DNA of 64,000 nt, taken from positions 310,001-374,000 of the forward strand of contig NZ_VTUX01000007.1 of NCBI RefSeq assembly GCF_008370495.1, given 5' to 3'. The position numbers and the translations under genes are program-made. This stretch comes from Pseudohalioglobus sediminis (GTDB lineage: Bacteria > Pseudomonadota > Gammaproteobacteria > Pseudomonadales > Halieaceae). Positions 26,701 through 33,621 of this stretch are shown here, piece after piece (position 1 is the stretch's first letter; every line of letters begins with the position of its first letter). The notes under the pieces are model-generated. The model saw nothing but the letters and a program-made list of their open reading frames with translations. It searched no databases and was not told the DNA's origin.

Positions 26701-27287
26701 TTGCCGGTCAGTACCACGTAACGCGCACTCACGGTTCCGCCGAAAAACTCTATGCCATCATCCAGGTTGTTGTGCACCTGTACATACTCGACCTCGGTGC
26801 CGGAGCCCACACCCTGGAAGGCGATACCGTTGAGCTGGTTTTCCGGGTCGACGTTGGATCCGGCGTAGCTTACAACCACATACTTGAGAACACCGGAGTT
26901 GTCCTCGGGGTTGTCGCCGCCGAACAGGCCGGAGTTGGCCTCACCTTCCTTGGTGCACTCCGCACTGCCGCCCTCTACGCCCTCAGGGCAGTCGTTGATC
27001 GGGGCAAAGCCGTTGATGACCAGGCCGCCCCAGAGTCCGCGAGCGTTGTCTTCCACCTCACCGGTGACCGCACTGGCAGCGGTGAAGTTGATAGGCTGCT
27101 CGGCCGTCCCCTCGGCATCAATCTGGCAGCCCTGCTCGATAACGATAAAGTCTTCGTTGGTGGCGCCGACAATAGTGGCGCCGGGCGCGATTTCCAGAAC
27201 GCAGGATTGTGCCCGGGCATGGACACTGTAGCCGGTGGTAAGCAACAGGCCCGCTGCAACGGCGCTATACAATTTGGTGTGTTTCAT
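23772..27287 (-). CDS. Secreted triple-repeat beta-helix protein (1171 aa)
   Basis: An exported protein of no named function. Signal peptide MKHTKLYSAVAAGLLLTTGYSVHARA. The rest is three tandem copies of a module of about 400 aa; the landmark GLWGG falls near residues 84, 486 and 889. Each copy repeats INGxAPINDCPEG, CTKEGEANSGLFGG, YAGSNVDPENQLNGIAFQGVGSGTEV, VHNNLDDGIEFFGG, LTGNADDSLDWTDGW and EADNREGDENA, with paired cysteines. The short Asn/Asp/Gly-rich turns and regular strands point to a right-handed parallel beta-helix, with many Asp that could bind calcium. Copy 1 lacks the first 30 residues found in copies 2 and 3. Encoded between a lipoprotein gene and a TonB receptor gene, it is probably a surface or periplasmic partner of that receptor. 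Confidence 0.85.
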   Translation of the reverse strand: MKHTKLYSAVAAGLLLTTGYSVHARAQSCVLEIAPGATIVGATNEDFIVIEQGCQIDAEGTAEQPINFTAASAVTGEVEDNARGLWGGLVINGFAPINDCPEGVEGGSAECTKEGEANSGLFGGDNPEDNSGVLKYVVVSYAGSNVDPENQLNGIAFQGVGSGTEVEYVQVHNNLDDGIEFFGGTVSARYVVLTGNADDSLDWTDGWQGNIQYLYIEQSGSGDNLIEADNREGDENAQPRSLPSISNMSGFGLAGENGLRFRRGTGIHLTNSFVVDSGSCLRIGGESLNLLGADLTIAGTSFGCEEAVVDDEGGVVADYLATADEVSTTGGSVNPVTPMGDFFESASFIGAIGGDNWTQGWTVPGSVSNPDGGNPGVGCPEGTTEASEEVAGQSVCELEGTITQDLTLVPGKLYQLNGKVVIGGDNTDSATLNVQAGVTVYGGTSSDFLVISRGSELVVDGTANAPVTFTGIDDLLGNADIETTRGLWGGVVINGNAPINDCPEGAVGGTLACTKEGEANSGLFGGDDPADSSGSLKYMVVKYAGSNVDPENQLNGIAFQGVGSGTEVDFVQVHNNLDDGIEFFGGNVSATHVVLTGNADDSLDWTDGWQGSIQYLLINQADDSADNGIEADNREGDENAQPRSMPDISNMTIVGNPGECGVRFRRGTGVGLYNSYITGNATCIDVSGESLGLLGNELAVDGVAFDCPEVVDGDNPDLQSYLDGQDNVSQDGSAVNPVDVAGIGDLENSGFIGAVEEGSNWTAGWTVGTLDTGVPDFPVVDGCPDGTTDGAPIAGTPTCLLPENIIADLRLTSGNFYILSGKTTVGGDNTDSAVLTVDAGTTIVGNDAEDFLVISRGSQIVANGTASMPVTFTALADVDGATNLDNARGLWGGLVINGNAPINDCPEGATGGTVECTKEGEANSGLFGGADAADSSGKLNYVVVKYAGSNVDPENQLNGIAFQGVGSGTEVNFIQVHNNLDDGIEFFGGTVSARYLALTGNADDSLDWTDGWTGSLQFVHIEQGADSADNGIEADNREGDENAEPRSNPTIANMSIIGNSGERAIRLRRGTGADLYNVMVSGSATCLDVDGDTSVGLIGMDINIESTSFACAEVVDGDNPDLQTYLDGAVNVTQDGSMPPAATLPSDGFFEQSDIVGSDIDSWKGSWVFGL

Positions 27288-27302
27288 TTTCTTCTGTCTC
27301 CC

Positions 27303-27698
27303 TTAACCGTTGCTCACACTGAGGGCGCCGCCCTTGATGCGAAAGATCACGTCGTTCCCCAGCAGCAGACCTTCGGGATTGAGCTTGCCGCCCGGCAACT
27401 CAGTCACATCGATGTCATAGATCTCGCGGCCATCATTAGCAGTCTCGCCAGAAGGCGCTATCGCCGATTCGAGCGCTGCAGGAATCACACTGCGCACGAC
27501 GTCACCATTGCCATCGCCGCCACCGTCGCCACCTCCGTCTCCGCCACCGTCGCCATCACCGTCCCCATCCCCGCTGCCGGGTACCTCTACCACGATGTTT
27601 CCCGGTGAAACGTTGTCAGACGAGGAACCGCCACAAGCCGTGAGCGAGACCACGAAGAGAGCGAGCAGGAACTGCTTCATTCTTGTTTCAGACGCCAT
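27303..27698 (-). CDS. Small lipoprotein with Gly-Asp linker
   Basis: A protein of about 131 aa with a lipoprotein signal (MKQFLLALFVVSLTACGGSSSD, lipobox LTAC). After the Cys comes a flexible linker of alternating Gly and Asp (about 25 residues) encoded by a GC-rich tandem repeat near 27505-27570. Then follows a compact C-terminal region (GREIYDIDVTELPGGKLNPEGLLLGNDVIFRIKGGALSV). Start uncertain: ATG 27698 or ATG 27680, the latter giving the more typical signal. It is the first gene of the operon with the beta-helix protein (15 bases downstream) and the TonB receptor. Function unknown; an outer-membrane-anchored accessory protein is likely. Confidence 0.75.
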   Translation of the reverse strand: MASETRMKQFLLALFVVSLTACGGSSSDNVSPGNIVVEVPGSGDGDGDGDGGGDGGGDGGGDGNGDVVRSVIPAALESAIAPSGETANDGREIYDIDVTELPGGKLNPEGLLLGNDVIFRIKGGALSVSNG

Positions 27699-27775
27699 GT
27701 TTAAACCCTGTAAATGTTTGTAAAAAATGCGTGGCGAGCGATGTGCCCGACAGCCAAGCCGTGAATTCAGCGGGT

Positions 27776-27820
27776 ATGTTAGGGAGGAAAAATGACACCA
27801 AGGTGATGCTATTGTTGCAG
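27776..27820 (-). promoter_or_regulatory. Candidate Pho-box promoter of the lipoprotein/beta-helix/receptor operon
   Basis: On the minus strand, CTGCAAC, GCATCAC and GTGTCAT follow one another with 11-bp spacing (matches to CTGTCAT of 4, 3 and 6 of 7), then 10 bases, then TAACAT (27776-27781) as a -10. The layout is the same as that upstream of phoX, and both have TTTTCC after the last box. Individually weak; the shared geometry is the support. Confidence 0.4.
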
Positions 27821-27929
27821 TAAGATGAAATTCCCGGCGCCTGGAAGTCACCGCGGTGGCATGGAAATGGGCCGCTTGTTATGCGCGCGATGAGCAGATG
27901 CGCGACCCCCGGCTCGGGAGTTCACAAAA

Positions 27930-27958
27930 GTTTCACCTGCACTTATTGGCTCTGTAAT
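27930..27958 (+). promoter_or_regulatory. Possible promoter of the SutA-like gene
   Basis: TTTCAC (27931-27936) and TGTAAT (27953-27958) are 16 bp apart and 48 bases before the start at 28006. Weak matches to a sigma-70 promoter. The rest of the 27699-28005 gap holds only the divergent operon's promoter. Confidence 0.35.
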
Positions 27959-28005
27959 GTGGCCCCGCGATCCTGTTCGAAAACCCACATCACAGGAAGC
28001 CAATC

Positions 28006-28200
28006 ATGCGCCGCGATGACCACAAGTACGACGTCACTGAAAAGAGCCGAATCCGCGACGAGATCGACGAGCAGATTCGCGAGTACCTGAAACAGGGTGG
28101 CAGGATCGACACTCTGGCAAAGCAGCAGCACGCCTCGAACAACGCCAAAGCCGACGCGACCGCCTGGGGCGGAATAGAAGAACTGCCAGTCGGTGAGTAG
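28006..28200 (+). CDS. Small charged protein, SutA-like
   Basis: A 64-aa cytoplasmic protein. The central helix IRDEIDEQIREYLKQGGRIDTL resembles the RNA-polymerase-binding segment of SutA, a Pseudomonas slow-growth transcription factor (there, an EFLSRGGKV-type sequence). The N-terminus is highly charged and the C-terminus flexible. SutA itself is longer and has an acidic tail that this lacks. It stands alone, divergent from the lipoprotein operon. The gene is likely real; the functional comparison is a suggestion from memory of the motif only. Confidence 0.65.
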   Translation: MRRDDHKYDVTEKSRIRDEIDEQIREYLKQGGRIDTLAKQQHASNNAKADATAWGGIEELPVGE

Positions 28201-28411
28201 CGGGCCGGCCAGGAACATCTTGCCGGACTAACCCGGGGCCCGGTCAGCTCCCGCCGTTGTCACTGGTTGCTGCCGGTCCCCTGTACGGGCGGCAGGCAAT
28301 GGGGCTCCACTGCCGGGGAGCAGGCGCCGGATATTACGGGCGGATAGTGCGATTGCATTGCTACCGTTTCCGGCTTGCGGCTCGGTTCAGGCACAACAGG
28401 TGGCAGAGGAA

Positions 28412-28759
28412 TTACAGTTCCGTCTCGGTACGAAATTCTCGCTCGATTTTTTGCTGCTGCTCATACCTGCTGCCGCCGGACCGGGATTGCGTGTCTCGCA
28501 TACGTTGCTGAAAGCGCTTCTTACGATAATGGGCAACCAGGTTCGGAAAGCGCTGGGCCTCCAGTTCACCGGCAATGAGTGCTTCGATAAAAGCAATATC
28601 GATACCGACACGATAAGCGATGCGGCTGGGACGAATCTTGTGCGCGTGGAACTCAGCCACGATATGTATTTGTTGCTCGCGACTGTGGGTGCACTCCCGC
28701 GAATAGCCGTAAGGCGGCGATGGCGTGCGCGTGTCCGGTTTATCTGCGGCGCTAGTCAT
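28412..28759 (-). CDS. Hypothetical protein, helix-turn-helix-like core
   Basis: A 115-aa basic protein. The core (QQIHIVAEFHAHKIRPSRIAYRVGIDIAFIEALIAGELEAQRFPNLVAHYRKKRFQQR) has the alternation of a homeodomain-like helix-turn-helix, with RPSRIAYRVGID as the possible turn and recognition helix. The ends are low complexity (Pro-rich N-terminus, Arg/Gln-rich C-terminus). Start ATG 28759; an upstream extension is not supported. No family is named, and DNA binding is only a guess. It is divergent from the orphan exbD. Confidence 0.6.
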   Translation of the reverse strand: MTSAADKPDTRTPSPPYGYSRECTHSREQQIHIVAEFHAHKIRPSRIAYRVGIDIAFIEALIAGELEAQRFPNLVAHYRKKRFQQRMRDTQSRSGGSRYEQQQKIEREFRTETEL

Positions 28760-28931
28760 GCACCTACTTTTAGCAGTTGGCGCCGGTGTTGCCAAGAAGT
28801 GACAGGGTCTTAAGGCGCACAAATCCCCTCTCCCGCCCTGCCTTAACAGGTCCAAACGCGAAAAAGGCCCTGATTCTCACTGGCGACAGCACGCGAACCT
28901 TGACGGTGATCAATATTTGTCCGATCCGGCA

Positions 28932-28960
28932 TTGGCTCGGTCGCAAAGCTTACTTATGCT
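28932..28960 (+). promoter_or_regulatory. Possible promoter of the orphan exbD
   Basis: TTGGCT (28932-28937) and TATGCT (28955-28960) are 17 bp apart, 45 bases before the ATG at 29005. Confidence 0.45.
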
Positions 28961-29004
28961 TTGTACTCGATCTTCACCTGAATAACCGCAACGAGGGCAT
29001 GGTC

Positions 29005-29457
29005 ATGGAAATGTGGATGGACCACACCGGCGTCGATGATCGCGGCATTCACCGGAAACGCCCCCGTCCACCCAAGGGTGACGGCGCGCTTGATATCGAC
29101 CTGACCCCGATGCTGGACGTGGTGATGATTATGCTCATCTTTTTTATCGTCGCGGGATCTTTTGTGCGCGAGGTCGCGATCGACGTGGAACGCAAGCAGA
29201 CCAGTAACGCCCAGAGTAACGAGCCCTCGGAAAACATCACCGTCCAGATCAGCGCCAACAATGAAATCTGGATCAAGGGCCGCAGAGTGGATGATCGCGC
29301 CGTGCGCGCCAACATAAGCCGCCTGCGCGCCGAAAATCCCAAGGCCTCTGTCATCATCAAGGCCCACAACAAGTCCACCGTCGACAGCGTGGCCTCGGTG
29401 CTGGATTCCTCCAGGGAAGCAGGCATCTATAACGTCTCCCTCTCCACCGGAGAATAA
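29005..29457 (+). CDS. exbD: ExbD/TolR-family protein (orphan)
   Basis: A 150-aa ExbD-type subunit of a proton-driven energy-transducing complex. It has a cytoplasmic basic N-terminus (HRKRPRPPKGDG), one membrane helix with the functional Asp (DIDLTPMLDVVMIMLIFFIVAGSF), and a periplasmic domain. It is closely related to the ExbD of the Ton operon at 39201: both share IDLTPMLDVV, NNEIW, RAVRANI, AENPK and DNKS/HNKS stretches. No exbB or tonB is adjacent, so it probably pairs with a distant ExbB. Start 29005 has GAGGG seven bases upstream; the ATG at 28999 is too close to it. Confidence 0.9.
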   Translation: MEMWMDHTGVDDRGIHRKRPRPPKGDGALDIDLTPMLDVVMIMLIFFIVAGSFVREVAIDVERKQTSNAQSNEPSENITVQISANNEIWIKGRRVDDRAVRANISRLRAENPKASVIIKAHNKSTVDSVASVLDSSREAGIYNVSLSTGE

Positions 29458-29535
29458 TCCGCACACGACACTGGCGACTTCAACGATCAGGTGCAATACT
29501 TCTTGCCAGCACCCGATACCAGAAGGAGTCCCAAC

Positions 29536-29799
29536 ATGAAGCACCTGCTCGTCATTTCCAGCCTGATCTTCCTGGCCGCCTGCAGCGCGGAGCCGGGCAG
29601 CGAAAAATGGTGTGCCGCGAAAAAAGAACAGCCCAAGTCTGAATGGACCGGTTCCGATGCGGCCACCTACGCCAAGCACTGCATCATCGACGGCCTGGAA
29701 GTGGGCTCAGAAAAGTGGTGTGAAGACCTGGCTGGCAAAGACAAGGGCGAGTGGACAGCCGACGAGGCTGCCAGCTATGCCAAACACTGCGTAATGTAA
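29536..29799 (+). CDS. Small lipoprotein with two DUF3012 repeats
   Basis: An 87-aa lipoprotein. Signal MKHLLVISSLIFLAACSAEPG with lipobox LAAC. The mature part holds two copies of a 35-40-aa unit: GSEKWCAAKKEQPKSEWTGSDAATYAKHC and GSEKWCEDLAGKDKGEWTADEAASYAKHC, matching the DUF3012 family pattern (WC...W T..EA..YAKHC). The two cysteines per unit probably form a disulfide. AAGGAG (29523-29528) fixes the ATG at 29536. Function unknown. The solute-binding protein gene follows by 19 bases. Confidence 0.85.
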   Translation: MKHLLVISSLIFLAACSAEPGSEKWCAAKKEQPKSEWTGSDAATYAKHCIIDGLEVGSEKWCEDLAGKDKGEWTADEAASYAKHCVM

Positions 29800-29818
29800 C
29801 CGGGACGGAGCCTTCCCC

Positions 29819-30622
29819 ATGCATAAGTTTTTTCGTCCATTCCTGCTGGGAGTGGGTCTCCTGCTTGCCTGTGCGCAACTGGCAAGCGCAGGGGAAACAC
29901 TTCAGCGCATAATCGACTTCAAGGTACTCAAGGTCGGCATGTCCGCTGACCAACCGCCAATGACCGCCCTGAACAAGCAGGGGGGCGTGATGGGTTATGA
30001 CGTCGACCTGGCAAGGGCCATGGCGCGGGCGATGCGTGTGCAGCTGGACATCAAGGTGATCCCCTTCGGCGGCCTGCTCGAGGCACTGGAGAAGGGCGAA
30101 GTAGACATGGTCATTTCCAACATCTCCATCACGCCGGAGCGCACTGAAAGTGCCTATTTTGTTGGCCCCTACATGATGGCGGGGAAATCTATCCTGACCC
30201 GCGATTCGGTCCTGGCCGAGGCCAAGGACAGCGGGGCGCTCAACCGGGAAGACCTGAAACTGGCGGCGCTGAAAAACTCCACCAGCGCAATATTCGTACG
30301 TGAAAACCTGCCAGACGCACAACTGATAGAGGTGGCAAGCAACGATGACGGCGTATCAGGGCTGATCAAGGGAGACTTCGATGCCATGCTGGCGGATATG
30401 GCAACCTGCAAACTCGCAGTGCTGCGACACCCGGACGCGGGCCTGGTCACTCTCAAGGAGCCACTGACCATCGAGCCAGTGGGCATCGCCATCAGTGGCG
30501 ACGACCCGCAGTTCAAGAACCTGGTGGACAACTACCTCGAGGCCTATGCCAAGACCGGCATTCTCGGCAAGCTGAGGGAGAAGTGGTTCGAGCAGGGAGA
30601 CTGGGTAGGCGCCCTGCCCTGA
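29819..30622 (+). CDS. Periplasmic solute-binding protein, family 3
   Basis: A 267-aa amino-acid-type binding protein. Signal peptide MHKFFRPFLLGVGLLLACAQLASAG. The mature protein shows the two-lobe family-3 pattern: VLKVGMSADQPPMTALNKQGGVMGYDVDLARAMARAM, VIPFGGLLEALEKGEVDMVISNISITPER, YFVGPYMMAGKS, and GVSGLIKGDFDAMLADMATCKLAVLRHP. It would bind a polar amino acid or organic anion. No ABC permease or ATPase is adjacent, so it may serve a distant transporter or a sensor. Operon-like with the DUF3012 gene before it and glpQ after it (22 bases). Confidence 0.88.
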   Translation: MHKFFRPFLLGVGLLLACAQLASAGETLQRIIDFKVLKVGMSADQPPMTALNKQGGVMGYDVDLARAMARAMRVQLDIKVIPFGGLLEALEKGEVDMVISNISITPERTESAYFVGPYMMAGKSILTRDSVLAEAKDSGALNREDLKLAALKNSTSAIFVRENLPDAQLIEVASNDDGVSGLIKGDFDAMLADMATCKLAVLRHPDAGLVTLKEPLTIEPVGIAISGDDPQFKNLVDNYLEAYAKTGILGKLREKWFEQGDWVGALP

Positions 30623-30644
30623 AGCCGGCCTGCCGCGCGCGACC

Positions 30645-31643
30645 ATGCGCTGTTGCAATGCGCTTGCTGCCCTTCTGATCATGCTTGCGACTCCCACCCT
30701 GGCTGACCCTATTGTCATCGCCCACCGTGGCGCCAGCGGCTATCTCCCGGAGCACACTCTCGAAGCCAAAACACTGGCCCATGCAATGGGCGCCGATTAC
30801 ATTGAGCAGGATGTGGTGCTGACGCGTGATGGCGAGCCGCTGGTATTGCACGACATCTACCTACAGAACACGACCGACGTGGAACAGCGCTTCCCCGGGC
30901 GCGGGCGCGATGACGGCAATTACTATGCCCTGGATTTCACCCTCGCGGAGCTACGACAGTTGCGCGCCCACGAGCGCAGCTACCGGGACAGCGACGGTAC
31001 CGAGCGCGCCCACTACCCGCAACGTTTTCCACTGCACCAGGGGCACTTTCGCCTGGCGACGCTGCGCGAGGAGATCGACCTGCTATCGGGACTGGACCGC
31101 AGCCGTGGCACCACGACGGGTCTCTACATAGAGCTGAAAGCGCCCAACTGGCATCGTGAGCAGGGTCATGACCTCGCCGCTGCGGTGCTGCGTGTTCTCG
31201 AGCAAACCGGTTACCTGCAGAGGCCCGGGCAGGTCTTCCTGCAGTGTTTCGACGCCGCCACCCTGCTCGAGCTCAAAGCAAAAACGACCCTGCCACTGAT
31301 CCAGTTAATCGGCGAAAACGACTGGCAGGAAGATGGCGGCATGGATTACGACGCCATGCGCACGGAGTCCGGAATCCAGCGCGTGGCTGCTTACGCCAGC
31401 GGCATCGGCCCATGGATACCCCATGTACTGGATGCGCAATTGCGCCCGACAGCATTGACCGGGCTCGCTCACAAGTACGGCCTGCTGGTGCACCCCTATA
31501 CGCTGCGGGCAGACGAGTTACCCCCCGCAGCAAACAGCGTCGACACGCTGCACGAGGCCCTGTTCAACGCGGCGGGAGTAGACGGATTGTTTACCGACTT
31601 TCCCGACCTCACCAGGAACTTCCTTAACCGCGGGAAACACTGA
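30645..31643 (+). CDS. glpQ: Glycerophosphodiester phosphodiesterase GlpQ
   Basis: A 332-aa periplasmic enzyme that hydrolyses glycerophosphodiesters to glycerol-3-phosphate and an alcohol. Signal peptide MRCCNALAALLIMLATPTLA. Active-site motifs: IAHRGASGYLPEHT (HRG catalytic), DYIEQDVVLTRDGEPLVLHD (Glu, Asp for Ca2+ and a catalytic His), and LYIELKAP. The length is that of the GlpQ subgroup. It extends the phosphate-ester theme of the phoX region. It ends two bases before the YjbR-family gene. Confidence 0.93.
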   Translation: MRCCNALAALLIMLATPTLADPIVIAHRGASGYLPEHTLEAKTLAHAMGADYIEQDVVLTRDGEPLVLHDIYLQNTTDVEQRFPGRGRDDGNYYALDFTLAELRQLRAHERSYRDSDGTERAHYPQRFPLHQGHFRLATLREEIDLLSGLDRSRGTTTGLYIELKAPNWHREQGHDLAAAVLRVLEQTGYLQRPGQVFLQCFDAATLLELKAKTTLPLIQLIGENDWQEDGGMDYDAMRTESGIQRVAAYASGIGPWIPHVLDAQLRPTALTGLAHKYGLLVHPYTLRADELPPAANSVDTLHEALFNAAGVDGLFTDFPDLTRNFLNRGKH

Positions 31644-31645
31644 AG

Positions 31646-32038
31646 ATGGACTTTCAGCAAGCCAGGACCTACCTGCTGTCCAAACCGGAAGCGGAGGAAG
31701 ACTTCCCCTTCGGCCCCGAAGTAGCGGTTATGAAGATCCGCGGCAAGATGTTCGCCACCCTGGGGCATGAACAGGACCACGCGCGCATGAATCTCAAGTG
31801 CGAGCCCCAGGAAGCGTTGATGCTGCGCGATATTTTCGACGCGGTATTACCCGGCTACCACATGAACAAACGCCACTGGAATACGCTGGTGCTGGATGGC
31901 AGCATTCCGCGCGGTGAAATTGAACGCATGATCGACAATTCCTATGCCCTGGTCGTTGCCGGGCTGACCAGGCGCCAGCGGCAGGCACTGGAGATCGCGC
32001 ATGGCTACGAACTGATCCACGGCAAACCACGCGCATAG
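31646..32038 (+). CDS. MmcQ/YjbR family protein
   Basis: A 130-aa cytoplasmic protein of the MmcQ/YjbR (CyaY-like fold) family, whose function is unknown and which may bind DNA. Family features: TYLLSKPEAEEDFPFGPEVAVMKIRGKMFATLG at the N-terminus, LMLRDIFDAVLPGYHMNKRHWNTLVLDG in the middle, and IERMIDNSYALVVAGLTRRQR near the end. Normal length. It starts two bases after glpQ, so it is probably co-transcribed. The gap to pyk is 134 bases with nothing recognisable. Confidence 0.9.
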   Translation: MDFQQARTYLLSKPEAEEDFPFGPEVAVMKIRGKMFATLGHEQDHARMNLKCEPQEALMLRDIFDAVLPGYHMNKRHWNTLVLDGSIPRGEIERMIDNSYALVVAGLTRRQRQALEIAHGYELIHGKPRA

Positions 32039-32172
32039 GCGCCGCAACAGGCTTTGCTACTGGCACTGGGTGGCACAAACGGGCATTATCTTCATTCTCG
32101 CTCGCGCCCTGTCCAAGTGCAGCAAATGCAACTCGGAGAGCGCCGGGACAGCAACTCAATCTGGAAAACAGC

Positions 32173-33621
32173 GTGACTCCAAAGGTAAACAGACGCACCA
32201 AAATTGTCGCTACCGTCGGCCCGGGCAGCGAGTCTGCGGACATGATCGCCAGGCTGATCCAGGCCGGCGTGAACGTATTTCGCCTTAATTTCAGCCACGG
32301 CACCGCCGACCAGCACACTCGCGTGGCGAAACGCATACGCAAGCAGGCGTCTATTGCCGGGGTATACGTTGGCATCCTCGCGGACCTCCAGGGGCCGAAA
32401 ATCCGCATCAGCTCTTTTCGCGACGAAGCTATTCAGCTGGCCCAGGGAGATCGCTTCCGTCTCGACCTGAATCTTGGCGAGGGCGAGGGTGACAGCCACG
32501 GTGTCGGGCTGGATTACCGCGAGCTCTGCACCAGTGTCTCACGCGGCGACATCCTGTTGCTGGACGACGGACGCTTGCGACTGCGCGTGGAAACAGTGAC
32601 GGAATCTGCCGTTGACTGCACGGTACTGATAGGCGGCAAACTGAGTTCGCGGAAAGGCATCAACCGGCTTGGCGGCGGTCTCGCGGCCCCTGCGCTCACC
32701 AGCAAGGATATGGCCGACATTGACGATCTTGCGCGGGTGGAACCTGATTTCGTTGCAGTGTCGTTCGTCTCGTCGGCCGAGGATATCTACCAGACGCGGA
32801 AACTGCTGCAGAAGCATAACCTGGAATCCGGCATCATCGCCAAGATTGAACGGGCCGAAGTGGTGGCCGATGAGAATGTACTCAATGGCATTATCAGGGC
32901 ATCTCTCGGCGTCATGGTGGCACGGGGAGACCTCGGTGTGGAAGTGGGTGACGCGCAGCTGATCGGTATCCAGAAATCGCTGATTGCCAAGGCACGCGCC
33001 ATGGACCGCGTGGTCATCACCGCGACGCAAATGATGGAATCCATGATCGATAACCCGATGCCGACACGAGCCGAGGTCTTCGACGTCGCCAACGCCGTGC
33101 TCGACGGTACCGACGCCGTGATGCTGTCAGCGGAGACCGCGGTCGGCAAATATCCGGTTGAGGTGGTTACCGCGATGTCGGAAGCCGCCCTCGGTGCCGA
33201 GCGGCAGTCGGTGACCCGTACATCACGCTACCGGCTGGACCGGCAGTTTGCTGATGCCCAGGAAACCATTGCCATGTCGGCAATCTATGCGGCCAATCAC
33301 TATGGCAGTGTGCGCGGCATCGCCTGCCTCACCGAGTCGGGGAGTACGCCGTTGCTGATGTCGCGACTGAGCTCTGGACTGCCGATCTTTGGCCTCAGCA
33401 GCAATGCCCAGACCCTGCAGAAACTCAGCCTTTGCCGCGGCGTGGTACCGCTTTTCTTCGACGCCAGTGTCTTCGCCGCAGACGAGGTGGAGTCGCGCGC
33501 CATCGAGTTCCTCATGGATGACGGTTACCTGTTCAAGGGTGATTCCATACTGTTGACCAAGGGCACGGAGATGGGGCAGTCCGGTTCCACCAACATCATG
33601 AAAATACTCCCGGTTAACTGA
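32173..33621 (+). CDS. pyk: Pyruvate kinase
   Basis: A 482-aa pyruvate kinase, converting phosphoenolpyruvate and ADP to pyruvate and ATP. Motifs: TKIVATVGPGSES, VFRLNFSHGT (substrate and K+), LADLQGPKIRI, the active-site region IIAKIERAEVV, GVMVARGDLGVEVG, and TQMMESMIDNPMPTRAEVFDVANAVLDGTDAVMLSAETAVGKYP. The C-terminal effector domain is complete. The GTG start at 32173 gives the normal N-terminus. It overlaps glk by TGATG; the pair forms a small glycolytic operon. Confidence 0.97.
   Translation: MTPKVNRRTKIVATVGPGSESADMIARLIQAGVNVFRLNFSHGTADQHTRVAKRIRKQASIAGVYVGILADLQGPKIRISSFRDEAIQLAQGDRFRLDLNLGEGEGDSHGVGLDYRELCTSVSRGDILLLDDGRLRLRVETVTESAVDCTVLIGGKLSSRKGINRLGGGLAAPALTSKDMADIDDLARVEPDFVAVSFVSSAEDIYQTRKLLQKHNLESGIIAKIERAEVVADENVLNGIIRASLGVMVARGDLGVEVGDAQLIGIQKSLIAKARAMDRVVITATQMMESMIDNPMPTRAEVFDVANAVLDGTDAVMLSAETAVGKYPVEVVTAMSEAALGAERQSVTRTSRYRLDRQFADAQETIAMSAIYAANHYGSVRGIACLTESGSTPLLMSRLSSGLPIFGLSSNAQTLQKLSLCRGVVPLFFDASVFAADEVESRAIEFLMDDGYLFKGDSILLTKGTEMGQSGSTNIMKILPVN

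Noticed and set aside
24076-27231. Long periodic similarity that could look like a repeat array or CRISPR.
   Set aside because: The period is about 1.2 kb and follows the three protein modules of the beta-helix gene; there are no short repeats and spacers.
27505-27570. Short GC-rich tandem repeat.
   Set aside because: It is the codon pattern of the Gly-Asp linker in the lipoprotein, not an independent element.
28257-28813. Plus-strand frames in the gap before exbD.
   Set aside because: They mostly mirror the minus-strand hypothetical gene and have Cys/Arg-rich composition unlike real proteins.
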